A stretch of DNA of 26,928 nucleotides from NCBI GenBank assembly GCA_035291605.1, contig DATDRS010000344.1, positions 1-26,928 of the forward strand, given 5' to 3'. Under the pieces are notes generated by a model. The model was not told the DNA's origin and searched no databases. It saw only the letters and a program-made list of their open reading frames with translations. Position numbers and translations under genes: made by a program. This document shows positions 1 through 7,114 of this stretch, in pieces. Positions within the stretch are counted from its first letter, which is position 1. Each line of letters opens with the position of its first letter. This DNA comes from DATDRS01 sp035291605 (GTDB lineage: Bacteria; Chloroflexota; Anaerolineae; Anaerolineales; UBA6663).

Positions 1-12
1 GAAGGGTGAAGT

Positions 13-41
13 TTGCCGGTTGTTCATGCTCCGGCTATACT
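13..41 (+). promoter_or_regulatory. Sigma-70-type promoter for the deoxynucleoside kinase operon
   Basis: TTGCCG at 13-18 and TATACT at 36-41 are separated by exactly 17 bases. Transcription would begin near 48, giving a leader of about 30 nt before the ATG at 79. The boxes are read directly; activity is inferred. Confidence 0.6.
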
Positions 42-78
42 TCAGAGCAGAATAGAAAAGCCTTTCATTTCCTAATAT

Positions 79-804
79 ATGTACATCGCCATCGAAGGCG
101 TCATCGGCGTCGGCAAAACCTCGTTAGCGCGCCTGCTGCAAGCGGCGTTCAGCGCCGAGGTGCTGCTCGAAGTGTTCGAGGAGAACCCGTTCCTCTCCGA
201 CTTCTATTCCGACCGCGCCCGCTACGCCTTTCAGACGCAGATTTTCTTCCTGCTCTCGCGCTACCACCAGCAGCGCCGCGCTGCGCCGGAGGCGCTCGCC
301 AAGGGCACGCTCATCGCCGACTACACCTTCGCCAAGGACGCGCTCTTCGCGCGCATCAACCTGACCGGCGACGAGCTGGAGCTGTATCGCCGCCTGCACG
401 ACGCGCTGGCGGATAAAATCCCGCGGCCCGATCTCATCGTGTACCTGCGCGCTCCGACCGATCTGCTCATGCGCCGCATCGCGCTGCGGGGGCGTTCCTA
501 CGAGAGACAAATGGAGCGCGCTTATATTGAGGACCTCAATCGCGCCTACGACGACTTCTTCGGCGGTCACAGCCAGGCGCCCGTGCTTGTCCTCGACGCC
601 GAGACGCTGGACTTTGTGCATAACCCGGCTGACCTGGAGCTGGTCATCGCGTGCATCCGGGAAAAACTTGGCCTCGGCGCGTACCAGGCCCCCCTGCCGC
701 TGGGAGATTCCCCTTCTCCTAACGACAGCACCCTGAGCGGAGACCCTACGGGGCGCAGTCGAAGGGGTGTCGTCCGGGGAGAGGGCCGGGGGGCGGGGGC
801 GTGA
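79..804 (+). CDS. dgk: Deoxynucleoside kinase, deoxyguanosine kinase-like
   Basis: Cytosolic kinase expected to phosphorylate a purine deoxynucleoside, probably deoxyguanosine, at the 5' hydroxyl in the salvage pathway. The P-loop GVIGVGKT lies at residues 7-14. IADYTFAKD at residues 79-87 replaces the DRS..ED motif of the deoxycytidine/deoxyadenosine kinases, which is the pattern I recall for Bacillus Dgk. An arginine-rich LID (RRIALRGRSYERQ) follows. The catalytic domain ends around residue 205, a normal family length. The last 35 or so residues are low-complexity, rich in Gly, Arg, Ser and Pro, and are encoded by a palindromic repeat, so they are probably not part of the fold. The ATG at 79 opens directly into the conserved first strand. 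The stop overlaps the GTG of the next gene. Pairing with a dCK-like kinase two genes on resembles the adjacent dgk and dck genes of Bacillus. Substrate specificity is inferred. Confidence 0.85.
   Translation: MYIAIEGVIGVGKTSLARLLQAAFSAEVLLEVFEENPFLSDFYSDRARYAFQTQIFFLLSRYHQQRRAAPEALAKGTLIADYTFAKDALFARINLTGDELELYRRLHDALADKIPRPDLIVYLRAPTDLLMRRIALRGRSYERQMERAYIEDLNRAYDDFFGGHSQAPVLVLDAETLDFVHNPADLELVIACIREKLGLGAYQAPLPLGDSPSPNDSTLSGDPTGRSRRGVVRGEGRGAGA
706..791 (+). repeat. Imperfect palindromic repeat in the 3' end of dgk
   Basis: The core at 731-766 starts CCCTGAGC and ends GCAGTCGAAGGG, a form I recall as a common dispersed palindrome in many bacterial genomes. Imperfect outer arms (CCCCTTCTCC near 711 and GGGGAGAGGG near 776) extend it. 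It encodes the extra C-terminal tail of the upstream kinase and supplies the G-rich sequence just before the next start codon. Confidence 0.55.
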
Positions 805-1802
805 TCGAGCGCGAGACTCTATTAAGAATCGCCCGCGACACGGCGCAGCAGCGCATGGCCGCGCGGCGCAGCCTGATCTCGGCCTACCTCACCGGCTCGG
901 TCGCCGCGCGTGAGCCGTTGCTGGGCGAGGCGGCGGATATTGATCTCATCTTTATTGACGCCGATACGCCGCCGGTCTCGCGTGAGGTGATCCGCCTCAG
1001 CGATCAAGTCGCGCTGGATATTCAATACCGGGGCAAGGCGGACTACGCTCATCCAAAGGAACTGCGCATCCACCCCTGGCGCGGCCCGGAGATGTGCGAG
1101 CCGGTTTTCATCAGCGACCCGACCCACTTCTTCGAACTGGCTCAATCCAGCGCGCGGGGGCAGTTCCACCGCCCGGATCATGTGGCGGTGCGGGCGCGCG
1201 GGTTTGCCGCCTGGGCGCGCGAGGAACTGCATCTCGGCCTGCTCCCCGGCATGGAACCCTCGTCGCCGGTCACCGTCGCCGCGCTGTGCCGCTCGCTGAT
1301 GGATGCGGCCAACGCCGTCGTCACGCTCACCGGCTTCCCGGGCGCGGGGCGGCGGCTGGTGCTGAAGCTTGAAGCCGCCGCCAAGAAACTCGGCCGCGCC
1401 GATCTCTACGACGATTTTCTCGCCGTGTGGGGCGTCGAGGCGCTGAGCCAGGCCGAGGCCGGTCAGTGGCTCGCCGATTGGTCCGCCGCCTATCGCGCCG
1501 GGCAGTCGCCGTCCGACGAATTGATCCACCCCGCGCGGCGCGCCATTTACGAGCGCGGCTTTCAGGCGCAAATCCAGGCCGGCCGCGCGGGCGATGCGCT
1601 CTGGCTCATGCTCTACACCTGGCAGGCGTGTTTGAAGAACCTGCCGAACGACAACCCGTCGGCGGACGCCTGGGTTGACTGGCTTCAACGCTTGGGCATG
1701 GCCTCGCCCGCCGAGTTCGCCAACAAAGTCGCCCAGACCCGCGCCTATGCCGCCTTGGCGGATGAAACCGTGGAAGCGTGGGCGGAGAAGAATGGAGCCT
1801 AA
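801..1802 (+). CDS. Nucleotidyltransferase-fold protein of unknown substrate
   Basis: A 333-residue soluble protein. Residues 29-51 carry the polymerase-beta-type nucleotidyltransferase signature: YLTGSVA with G32 and S33, then ADIDLIFID with D46 and D48 as the likely metal-binding pair. The remaining 250 residues look mostly helical and match no domain that I recognise. The GTG start at 801 overlaps the upstream stop (GTGA), and its own stop overlaps the next ATG (TAATG), so all three genes are probably translationally coupled. A G-rich stretch, GGGGAGAGGG, precedes the start. Its place between two deoxynucleoside kinases suggests a role in nucleotide metabolism or in nucleotidylation of a small molecule or protein, but this rests on context alone. 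Codon use matches the neighbours, so there is no sign of recent transfer. The fold assignment is fairly safe; the reaction is unknown. Confidence 0.65.
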   Translation: MIERETLLRIARDTAQQRMAARRSLISAYLTGSVAAREPLLGEAADIDLIFIDADTPPVSREVIRLSDQVALDIQYRGKADYAHPKELRIHPWRGPEMCEPVFISDPTHFFELAQSSARGQFHRPDHVAVRARGFAAWAREELHLGLLPGMEPSSPVTVAALCRSLMDAANAVVTLTGFPGAGRRLVLKLEAAAKKLGRADLYDDFLAVWGVEALSQAEAGQWLADWSAAYRAGQSPSDELIHPARRAIYERGFQAQIQAGRAGDALWLMLYTWQACLKNLPNDNPSADAWVDWLQRLGMASPAEFANKVAQTRAYAALADETVEAWAEKNGA

Positions 1803-2470
1803 TGAAAAAATTCGTCGCCGTCGCCGGAAATATCGGGGTAGGCAAATCCACCCTCGTTACCCTGCTCTGCCAGCGGTTGGGCTGGCAGCCGTTCTTCGAA
1901 GCCGTGGCCGAGAACCCCTACCTCGCGGACTTCTACCGCGACATGCACGCCTGGGCTTTTCACTCGCAAATCTTCTTCCTCTCCAACCGCCTGCGCACGC
2001 ACCGCCAGCTGCTCGACCACCCGACCTCGGTCATTCAGGATCGTTCCGTGTACGAAGACGCCGAGATCTTTGCCCGCAACCTGCACGCGCAGAGGCACAT
2101 CGCCGAGCGGGATTACCAGACCTACCGCCAGTTGTACGAAGTCCTCACCGAGTTTCTCCCGCCGCCCGACCTGGTCGTGTACCTGCGGGCCTCGGTGGAG
2201 ACCCTTGGGGCGCGCATCGCCCGGCGCGGACGCGACTTCGAGCGCCGCATCTCGCCTGCTTACCTCGCGCAGTTGAATGCCCTGTATGAGGGTTGGATTG
2301 CCGAATTCAACCTGTGTCCGGTCCTCACCGTCCCCGCCGACGACCTGGACTACGTCGCCAACAGCGCGCATCTTGAACTAATCGCGCGGAAGGTGCTGGA
2401 CAAGTTGCAGGGCAAGGAAGAAGTCGTCTTCACCCCAGACGAGGTCGAACAAGCCAATCATCGAAATTGA
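1802..2470 (+). CDS. dck: Deoxynucleoside kinase, deoxycytidine/deoxyadenosine kinase-like
   Basis: A 222-residue cytosolic kinase of the dNK family, expected to make dCMP and/or dAMP for salvage. The P-loop GNIGVGKST is at residues 9-17, the canonical QDRSVYED motif at 79-86 (D80, R81, S82, E85, D86), and the LID arginines in RIARRGRDFERR near 140-151. The C-terminal strand FNLCPVLTV is also typical. I chose the ATG at 1802 because it overlaps the upstream stop, sits behind GGAG and begins directly with the conserved strand; a GTG at 1778 would add eight residues with no support. The protein differs from the first kinase mainly at the DRS/ADY motif, which suggests complementary substrates rather than redundancy. 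The gene closes the three-gene operon. The assignment to dC/dA rather than dT is from memory of the Bacillus proteins. Confidence 0.85.
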   Translation: MKKFVAVAGNIGVGKSTLVTLLCQRLGWQPFFEAVAENPYLADFYRDMHAWAFHSQIFFLSNRLRTHRQLLDHPTSVIQDRSVYEDAEIFARNLHAQRHIAERDYQTYRQLYEVLTEFLPPPDLVVYLRASVETLGARIARRGRDFERRISPAYLAQLNALYEGWIAEFNLCPVLTVPADDLDYVANSAHLELIARKVLDKLQGKEEVVFTPDEVEQANHRN

Positions 2471-2492
2471 ACCGCGCTTTAACCTTTCCCTG

Positions 2493-2501
2493 TGCTATAC
2501 T
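2493..2501 (+). promoter_or_regulatory. Extended -10 promoter close to the receiver start codon
   Basis: TGCTATACT at 2493-2501 is an extended -10 (TGN plus TATACT). No -35 box with good spacing is visible. Only 13 nt separate the -10 from the ATG at 2515, and no Shine-Dalgarno sequence lies between, so the transcript would be leaderless or nearly so. Confidence 0.45.
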
Positions 2502-2514
2502 TCTTCCTGGACCT

Positions 2515-2877
2515 ATGTCTAAGATATTGGTGGTCGAAGATCACCCGGATAACGCCGAATTAGTCGAGCGGGTGCTGACGGCGAGGGGCTACCAGGTGTA
2601 CCGGGCCGAAGACGCCGAGACCGGTTTGCAGATGGCGCTTGACCATCAACCGGACCTGATCCTGCTTGACCTGGGCCTCCCGGATGCAGATGGACAGACG
2701 CTGGTGGGGTGGATGCGCCGGGAGCCGTCGCTGGCGAATGTCCCGATTATCGCGTGCACCGCCTGGCCCGAGGAGACGGCGCGCCAGATGGTCACCGCCT
2801 ACGGATGTAATGGATACATTCGGAAGCCCATTAACGTGGCCAAGTTCGCCGACGAGATTGCCGCGTATTTACGTTGA
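2515..2877 (+). CDS. Stand-alone response regulator receiver domain
   Basis: A 120-residue CheY-like receiver with no output domain. E8 and D9 form the acidic pocket, D52 in LILLDLGLP is the predicted phospho-acceptor, T82 and K104 (in RKPI) complete the switch set. The start is the ATG at 2515, directly before the first strand; a TTG at 2467 would add residues encoded by promoter DNA. Such single-domain regulators usually work in phosphorelays or by binding partners. The histidine kinase two genes downstream is the obvious candidate partner. The stop lies 19 nt before the next gene. Function is well supported; the signal and the downstream target are unknown. Confidence 0.85.
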   Translation: MSKILVVEDHPDNAELVERVLTARGYQVYRAEDAETGLQMALDHQPDLILLDLGLPDADGQTLVGWMRREPSLANVPIIACTAWPEETARQMVTAYGCNGYIRKPINVAKFADEIAAYLR

Positions 2878-2896
2878 GGAGGGTCGCCTCCCGCTC

Positions 2897-3808
2897 ATGT
2901 CAGCGCCCCTCAGCATGCCTGATGCTGTTGCTCCATTTCAACTGGCGCCGGCCAGCCGTTATTCAATTGAACAACTGACCGCTGCGTATAACCAGACCCG
3001 GGTGGATTACCTGGTGCCTATGCCGATGAACGCGGCCCGGCTGGCGGACTATATCCGCACCTACGACGTTGATCTGGCACATTCGTTTGTGGCGGCGGCG
3101 GGGCAGATGCTCGGCCTGGGCCTGTTGGGGGTGCGCCCGGACTGCACGTGGATCACCCGGCTGGGTGTGCTGCCGGTTCAGCGCCGCCACGGCGTGGGGC
3201 GCGCCATTGTGGAAGCCCTGCTGGAGGCCAGCGAGACCGTGGGGGGCGAGCGGACGGTGCTGGAAGTAATCAAAAACAACGTCCCTGCGTATAATTTGTT
3301 TTGGGACAGTGGCTTCCGGGAAGCGCGCGAACTGCTAGTGCTCCGCCGCCCGCCGGGGCCGCCGGCCGCGGTGACGGTGGGCGAGGCCCGCTGGCTGGAT
3401 CGCGCCGAGGCGCTGGCGCTGGCGGAGCAACGCCGCGCGCCTGAGTCGTGGATCACCGACGTCCAGTCGCTGGCGCACGTCGAGCAGTTGATGGGGGTCA
3501 GGCTGACTTTGCCCGACGGCAGCCGGGGGTGGATCGTGTTCGAACATCAGCGGCACGGCAAATATATCGTCGTCCTCTCGCGGTTTGCCCTGTCCACCGA
3601 GCAGGGCAACCCGATCACCCTGGGCAAAGCGTTATTGGCGCACGTCTATCAACGCTTTCCTGATCTGGATACGCACATCGAAAACATCGCCGCGGGTGAT
3701 CCGCACCTGCCGGCGCTCTACGCCATGGGTTACGTGGAATCCTTTCGCCGGATTGAGATGCAACGCCTGAATGGGGTGGGAGGCCGTCGTGCAGACCCAG
3801 CCGCTTAG
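2897..3808 (+). CDS. GNAT-family N-acetyltransferase
   Basis: A 303-residue soluble protein. Residues 60-150 form a GNAT domain: the acetyl-CoA-binding motif A is seen as ITRLGVLPVQRRHGVG (residues 86-101; Q95, R96, G99, G101), followed by a helix, then YNLFWDSGF near 132-140, where Y132 is at the usual catalytic/CoA position. The second half (about 160-290) has a similar strand-helix layout without a clear motif A and may be a degenerate second GNAT domain, as in many tandem GNATs. I chose the ATG at 2897; the ATG at 2915 is possible. The only good purine stretch, GAGGAGGG at 2876-2883, is 13 nt away, so initiation may depend on coupling to the receiver gene. The acyl acceptor is unknown. 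Confidence 0.75.
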   Translation: MSAPLSMPDAVAPFQLAPASRYSIEQLTAAYNQTRVDYLVPMPMNAARLADYIRTYDVDLAHSFVAAAGQMLGLGLLGVRPDCTWITRLGVLPVQRRHGVGRAIVEALLEASETVGGERTVLEVIKNNVPAYNLFWDSGFREARELLVLRRPPGPPAAVTVGEARWLDRAEALALAEQRRAPESWITDVQSLAHVEQLMGVRLTLPDGSRGWIVFEHQRHGKYIVVLSRFALSTEQGNPITLGKALLAHVYQRFPDLDTHIENIAAGDPHLPALYAMGYVESFRRIEMQRLNGVGGRRADPAA

Positions 3809-5852
3809 CGAACAGCGCCGCCTGGCCCTGCTCTACCAGGTCAGCCGGGAAATTTCGGGCCGGTTGCATCTGCCGGAACTGTTGCCCCGCCTGCTGAAGG
3901 AAACCGTCGAACGCACTCAGGCGACGACCGGGACCATCATGGTCTTTGACGAACAGGGAGGCGTGTTGCACTCGGCGTTGATGATGGAAGGCCGGTTCCA
4001 ATCCGAGCCTGGCCGGCTGCTCACCGCCACGCTGGATCGCGGTCTGGCCGGTTGGGCCGTCAAGAACCGTCAAGCTGTGCTCGTCGCCGATACCTCCCGC
4101 GACCCGCGCTGGGATCAGCATCCGGACGATCAGACTGTCGGGCCGAAAAGCGCCATCGCCGCGCCGCTGCTGGGCCGGGAGCGCGTCGTCGGCGTGATCA
4201 CCGTCGTCAAAATCCCCGCCCAGTCATTTAACTTCGACGACCTCTCCCTGCTCACCGCCATTGCCGAGCAAGCCGGGATCGCGATTGAGAATGCGCAGCT
4301 CTTCGCCGCCAGCCAGCGGCGGCTGCAGGCCGTGCAGGCGCTGGTGGTGTCTTCGCAGGCCATCGCCGCCACGCTGCAATTGGACGAAGTGCTGCGCCTG
4401 CTGGCCCAGCAGGCCTGTGAATTGCTGCAGGTCGAAGCCGCCTCGTTGATGCTCATCGAAGACAACCACCTGGTGTGCAAGAGCGCCGTCGGGTCGGCCG
4501 CCGACCAGATCCGGGGACTGACCATTCCGCTCGGTCAGGGAATCGTGGGTTGGTCGGCGCAGAACAACAGCCCGGCGCTCGTCCCGGATGTCAGCCAGGA
4601 CCCGCGTTTCCTGCGCTCGGTGGACCGGCAAACTGGCTTTGTGACGCGCGCCATCGCCTGCGTGCCCATTCAAATTCAAAACCAGGTGATCGGCGTGATT
4701 GAAGTGATCAACCCCACCAGCGGCCGCTTTGATTCGGAGACGCTCAACCTGCTCATCGGTCTGGCCTCGATGGCTGGCACGGCCATCGTGCACGCCCAGT
4801 GGGTCGCCGACCTGCAGGCGGCTGAGAGCCGCTATGCCGGGCTGTTTGAAGACAGCATTGACCCTATCCTTATCACCGACCTGGAGGGCATCATTACCGA
4901 CGCCAACCGCACGGCCATGGGCTTCTTTGGCTATGAACGTTTGGAGCTGGTCGGACAGCGGGTGACCAAAGTTCACCGCATGGGCACGGCCTTCCTCGGC
5001 TCGGATCGTTTTCAACACCTCCGGAGCGGCAAGGAACTGGCCTACCAGACCAAGATCACCACCAGGGCCGGGACGGAAATCCCCGTGGAAGTCCACGCCA
5101 AACGCATCCAGCGGCGCGGCGAGGAATTCATCCAATGGATCCAGCGCGATCTGTCGGAGCACCTGGCGCTGGAGGAGATGCGCAATGACTTGATCAGCAT
5201 GATCGTCCACGATCTGCGCAGCCCGCTGGGCAACGTCATCTCCTCGGTGGACGTCGTGCAGGCTTCCCTGCCGCCGGAGCACGAGGTCGAGCATTCGCTG
5301 CTCTCGATCGCCAGCCGGTCGGCGGCGCGCCTCTCGCGCCTGGTGGATTCCCTGTTGGACATGCGCCGCCTGGAAGAAGGGAAGATGAATCTGAGCAAGA
5401 CGCAGACGAATATCAACGCGCTCGTGGCCGAGGCGGTCGAGCAGGTTGAGGCGAGCGCCAAAGAGAAGGGCCTCCTCTTGCGGAACGAGGTGCCGGCGCG
5501 CCTGCCGTACGTGGACGTGGATACCGACATGATCCGGCGCGTGATCATCAACCTCCTGGAAAACTCCATCAAATACACGCCGAACTCGGGCGCGGTCACC
5601 GTCGCCGCCAGGGCGGCGCCCATGGAAATCACCTTCGGCGTCACCGACACCGGCCCCGGCATCCCGCGCAGCGAGCACACGCGCATCTTCAGCAAGTTTG
5701 CCCGCCTCAACCGTGAGGCTGCGCCCAAGGGCCTGGGCCTCGGCCTGGCGTTCTGCAAGCTGGCCATCGAAGCGCACGGAGGGCGCATCTGGGTGGATAG
5801 CCAGATCGGCCAGGGTTCGACCTTCAGTTTCACCTTGCCGCTCACCGGGTAA
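3789..5852 (+). CDS. Soluble hybrid sensor: GAF-GAF-PAS histidine kinase
   Basis: About 687 residues with no membrane segment, so a cytoplasmic sensor. Domains in order, numbered from the GTG at 3789: GAF about 24-172, GAF about 189-339, PAS about 347-456, HisKA with H474 in IVHDLRSP, and HATPase_c with the N-box NLLENSIKYTPNSG (about 588-601), G1 box DTGPGIP (620-626) and G2 box GLGLGLAF (648-655). There is no receiver or output domain. The GTG at 3789 has GGGAGG six bases upstream and gives a 20-nt overlap with the GNAT gene; an ATG at 3771 is the alternative. It probably phosphorylates the stand-alone receiver at 2515, and the three genes look like one unit. Two GAF domains and a PAS suggest small-ligand or redox/light sensing, but no chromophore cysteine or haem motif is evident. 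Confidence 0.88.
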   Translation: MQTQPLSEQRRLALLYQVSREISGRLHLPELLPRLLKETVERTQATTGTIMVFDEQGGVLHSALMMEGRFQSEPGRLLTATLDRGLAGWAVKNRQAVLVADTSRDPRWDQHPDDQTVGPKSAIAAPLLGRERVVGVITVVKIPAQSFNFDDLSLLTAIAEQAGIAIENAQLFAASQRRLQAVQALVVSSQAIAATLQLDEVLRLLAQQACELLQVEAASLMLIEDNHLVCKSAVGSAADQIRGLTIPLGQGIVGWSAQNNSPALVPDVSQDPRFLRSVDRQTGFVTRAIACVPIQIQNQVIGVIEVINPTSGRFDSETLNLLIGLASMAGTAIVHAQWVADLQAAESRYAGLFEDSIDPILITDLEGIITDANRTAMGFFGYERLELVGQRVTKVHRMGTAFLGSDRFQHLRSGKELAYQTKITTRAGTEIPVEVHAKRIQRRGEEFIQWIQRDLSEHLALEEMRNDLISMIVHDLRSPLGNVISSVDVVQASLPPEHEVEHSLLSIASRSAARLSRLVDSLLDMRRLEEGKMNLSKTQTNINALVAEAVEQVEASAKEKGLLLRNEVPARLPYVDVDTDMIRRVIINLLENSIKYTPNSGAVTVAARAAPMEITFGVTDTGPGIPRSEHTRIFSKFARLNREAAPKGLGLGLAFCKLAIEAHGGRIWVDSQIGQGSTFSFTLPLTG

Positions 5853-5905
5853 ACGCCGCCATCTTTTCATCCGTTTAGTCCGGTCTGTTTACGCCGTTCT
5901 CTCTG

Positions 5906-7114
5906 TTGAAAACCGATCGCCTTTATTACGCCGACTCCTATACCCGCGCTTTCTCAGCCCGCGTCGTGGAGCGGGTAACGGTTGAAGCGCGCCCGGCGGT
6001 GGTGTTGGACCAGACGTATTTCTATCCGGCCTCTGGCGGACAACCGTGTGATACCGGCCGGATCAACGGTATCCCGGTGGTGGCCGTCGTCATCCGGGAC
6101 AGCGATGGCGCGCTCCTCCACCTCCTGGAGGCGGAATCTCCCGGCGAACAGGCGCAGGGTGAGGTGGATTGGCCGCGCCGCTTTGACCACATGCAGCAGC
6201 ACACCGGCCAGCATGTCCTCTCGCAGGTGTTTATCCGCATCGCCGAAGCCGAGACGGTGAGTTTCCACCTCGGCGCGGATAACGTGACGATTGACCTCGT
6301 CGCCTCGCAGCTCTCGCCTGCCGACCTCGCCCGCGCCGAAGACCTCGCCAACGAAATCGTCCAGCGCCATCTCGAAATCCGGGCTTGGTTTCCCGCCGAC
6401 GACGAGCTGAACCGGCTGCCTTTGCGGCGCGAGCCGAGAGCGCAGGGGCCGGTCCGGGTGGTGGCGATTGGGAATTTCGACTTCACCGCCTGCGGCGGGA
6501 CGCACGTCGCCCGCACCGGCGAGATCGGGTTGATTAAAATCCTTGGCGCGGCGAAAGCTGGAAAAGATACGCGGATCGAGTTTCTCTGCGGCGAGCGCGC
6601 CCGGCGCGATTATCACCGCAAGAATGCCCTCGCCGCCCAGCTCGCGGCCGGCTTCAGCGTCGGCGTGGGAGAGGTGGACCAGGCGGTCGCGCGGCTCAAA
6701 AATGAAAATCAGGAACTGCGCCGCGCGCTCAATTCCGCCCGGTCTCAATTGCTCGACGCCGAGGCGGCCGAATGCCTGGCCGCCGCCTCGGAGCGGGATG
6801 GCTTGCGCCTCGTCCGCCGCGCCTGGCTTGACCGTGACCCCGCCGAACTGCGCGGCCTTGCCGAGCGTCTGGTCAAAAATCCCGGCGTGGTCGTTCTCCT
6901 CGGCACGGCCGGCGCAAAAGCGCATCTCGTCCTCGCCCGCTCCGCCGACGTGGACAAGAATATGGCCGGCATCCTCAAAAATGCGCTCGTGGCTGTCGGC
7001 GGCAAAGGGGGCGGCTCGCCCCACATGGCGCAGGGCGGCGGTGGGAAGGCGGACATGGAGGCTGTGGAGAAGGCGCTGCGCGCGGCCGAGGGGGAAACAT
7101 TGCCGGATGGCTAA
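5906..7114 (+). CDS. AlaX-type alanyl-tRNA editing protein with DHHA1 domain
   Basis: A 402-residue free-standing homologue of the editing half of alanyl-tRNA synthetase, expected to hydrolyse Ser-tRNA(Ala) or Gly-tRNA(Ala). The zinc-binding residues of the editing site are all visible: H99 and H103 in HTGQH, and C196 and H200 in CGGTH. An SGGQP segment at residues 43-47 matches the N-terminal barrel. A coiled-coil-like linker (LKNENQELRRALNSARSQL) leads into a C-terminal DHHA1 domain with GGKGGGSPHMAQGGG, so this is the long AlaX class. The catalytic aminoacylation domain is absent. The start is a TTG at 5906; no ATG fits the family's beginning. It overlaps the following glycosyltransferase gene by 8 nt, a pairing without an obvious functional link. 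Confidence 0.88.
   Translation: MKTDRLYYADSYTRAFSARVVERVTVEARPAVVLDQTYFYPASGGQPCDTGRINGIPVVAVVIRDSDGALLHLLEAESPGEQAQGEVDWPRRFDHMQQHTGQHVLSQVFIRIAEAETVSFHLGADNVTIDLVASQLSPADLARAEDLANEIVQRHLEIRAWFPADDELNRLPLRREPRAQGPVRVVAIGNFDFTACGGTHVARTGEIGLIKILGAAKAGKDTRIEFLCGERARRDYHRKNALAAQLAAGFSVGVGEVDQAVARLKNENQELRRALNSARSQLLDAEAAECLAAASERDGLRLVRRAWLDRDPAELRGLAERLVKNPGVVVLLGTAGAKAHLVLARSADVDKNMAGILKNALVAVGGKGGGSPHMAQGGGGKADMEAVEKALRAAEGETLPDG

Noticed and set aside
822..1688. Minus-strand frame of 288 codons opposite the nucleotidyltransferase gene
   Set aside because: It is a GC-driven shadow without a ribosome binding site or known motif; the + strand frame has the GS...DxD signature and coupled overlaps.
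2666..2896. Extension of the GNAT frame upstream into the receiver gene
   Set aside because: The added residues are an out-of-frame reading of the receiver and have no domain character. The ATG at 2897 fits the protein better.
4224..5870. Long open frame of 548 codons on the minus strand
   Set aside because: It is the antisense shadow of the histidine kinase gene, caused by high GC. Its translation has no recognisable motif.
6543..7106. Extension of the glycosyltransferase frame upstream into the AlaX gene
   Set aside because: The extra 188 residues are Arg/Ser/Pro-rich shadow translation, whereas MAKAYRWDVLGLVL at 7107 starts the first membrane segment.
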